Assembly (NCBI GenBank): GCA_964519585.1
Contig: CAZFIO010000123.1
Span: forward strand, 1-5,840
Length of the DNA: 5,840 bases
Reading direction: 5' to 3'
Source of the DNA: CAZFIO01 sp964519585
Lineage (GTDB): Bacteria > Bacillota > Clostridia > Tissierellales > Tissierellaceae
Numbering within the stretch: the stretch's first letter is position 1; the number at the start of each line of letters is the position of its first letter. Positions 5,740 through 5,840 of this stretch are shown here, in pieces. Position numbers and translations under genes: made by a program. Under the pieces are notes generated by a model, which was not told where the DNA came from, made no database searches, and saw only the letters and a list, made by a program, of their open reading frames with translations.

Positions 5740-5840
5740 ATGTTGAATAAGGGTTGGGTTGGTGATTACCTATCTTCTAGAAGTAGAATCAATGGTGATT
5801 CTATAGCCCTACATGATCTGGATAATGAAAATAAATATAC
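5740..5840 (+). CDS. Probable AMP-forming acyl-CoA synthetase, N-terminal fragment (runs off the window)
   Basis: ATG 5740 follows AGGAGG (5728-5733) by 6 bp, 29 bp after the MaoC stop. TTG at 5743 is a less likely alternative start. The 33 complete codons read MLNKGWVGDYLSSRSRIN then GDSIALHDLDNENKY, and a codon beginning AC (Thr) follows. The pattern W-x-G-D-x-L-x-x-R near the start, then a D-S-I-A-L strand and a K-Y-T element, is typical of the N-terminus of AMP-dependent synthetases, where a TY..L motif usually comes next. Such enzymes convert a carboxylic acid, ATP and CoA to acyl-CoA, AMP and pyrophosphate. The AMP-binding and adenylation motifs are outside the window, so the call rests on this short similarity plus operon context. 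Confidence 0.6.
   Translation, partial: MLNKGWVGDYLSSRSRINGDSIALHDLDNENKY

Overview
The window looks like the chromosome of a low-GC Gram-positive anaerobe, most likely Clostridia or Tissierellia. The base composition is AT-rich (GC roughly mid-30s % by eye). Genes carry strong AGGAGG-type ribosome sites, codons such as ATA, AGA and AGG are frequent, and the proteins are Firmicute cell-envelope types. No species name can be supported from the sequence alone.

Left part (1-1839): the 3' end of a coiled-coil protein with a low-complexity Pro/Gly/Ala tail is followed 42 bp later by a membrane-anchored NodB-type polysaccharide deacetylase that starts at TTG. A LytR-CpsA-Psr (LCP) glycopolymer transferase gene converges from the other strand (1837-2796). 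The two converging genes end inside one perfect 34-bp palindrome that probably terminates transcription in both directions. Both complete genes here act on the cell wall.

Middle (2797-3326, about 530 bp without a gene): this divergent intergenic region holds a probable promoter for the LCP gene and a striking array of 23 strictly phased 7-bp units (consensus TAAAGNN). It also holds a promoter with perfect consensus (TTGACA, 17 bp, TATAAT) facing right. Directly at the predicted transcription start are four CATGNNN units, also on an exact 7-bp period, which may be a control site.

Right part (3327-5840, continuing beyond the window): a tight operon encodes a small four-helix membrane protein, a sodium:solute symporter family permease overlapping it by 8 bp, a MaoC-type hotdog hydratase, and the start of what looks like an AMP-forming acyl-CoA synthetase. 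Together they suggest sodium-driven uptake of a carboxylic acid, its activation to a CoA thioester, and hydration of an enoyl-CoA intermediate. The substrate cannot be read from the sequence. The least familiar elements are the small membrane protein paired with the symporter, the cytoplasmic N-terminal domain of the deacetylase, and the two heptad arrays.
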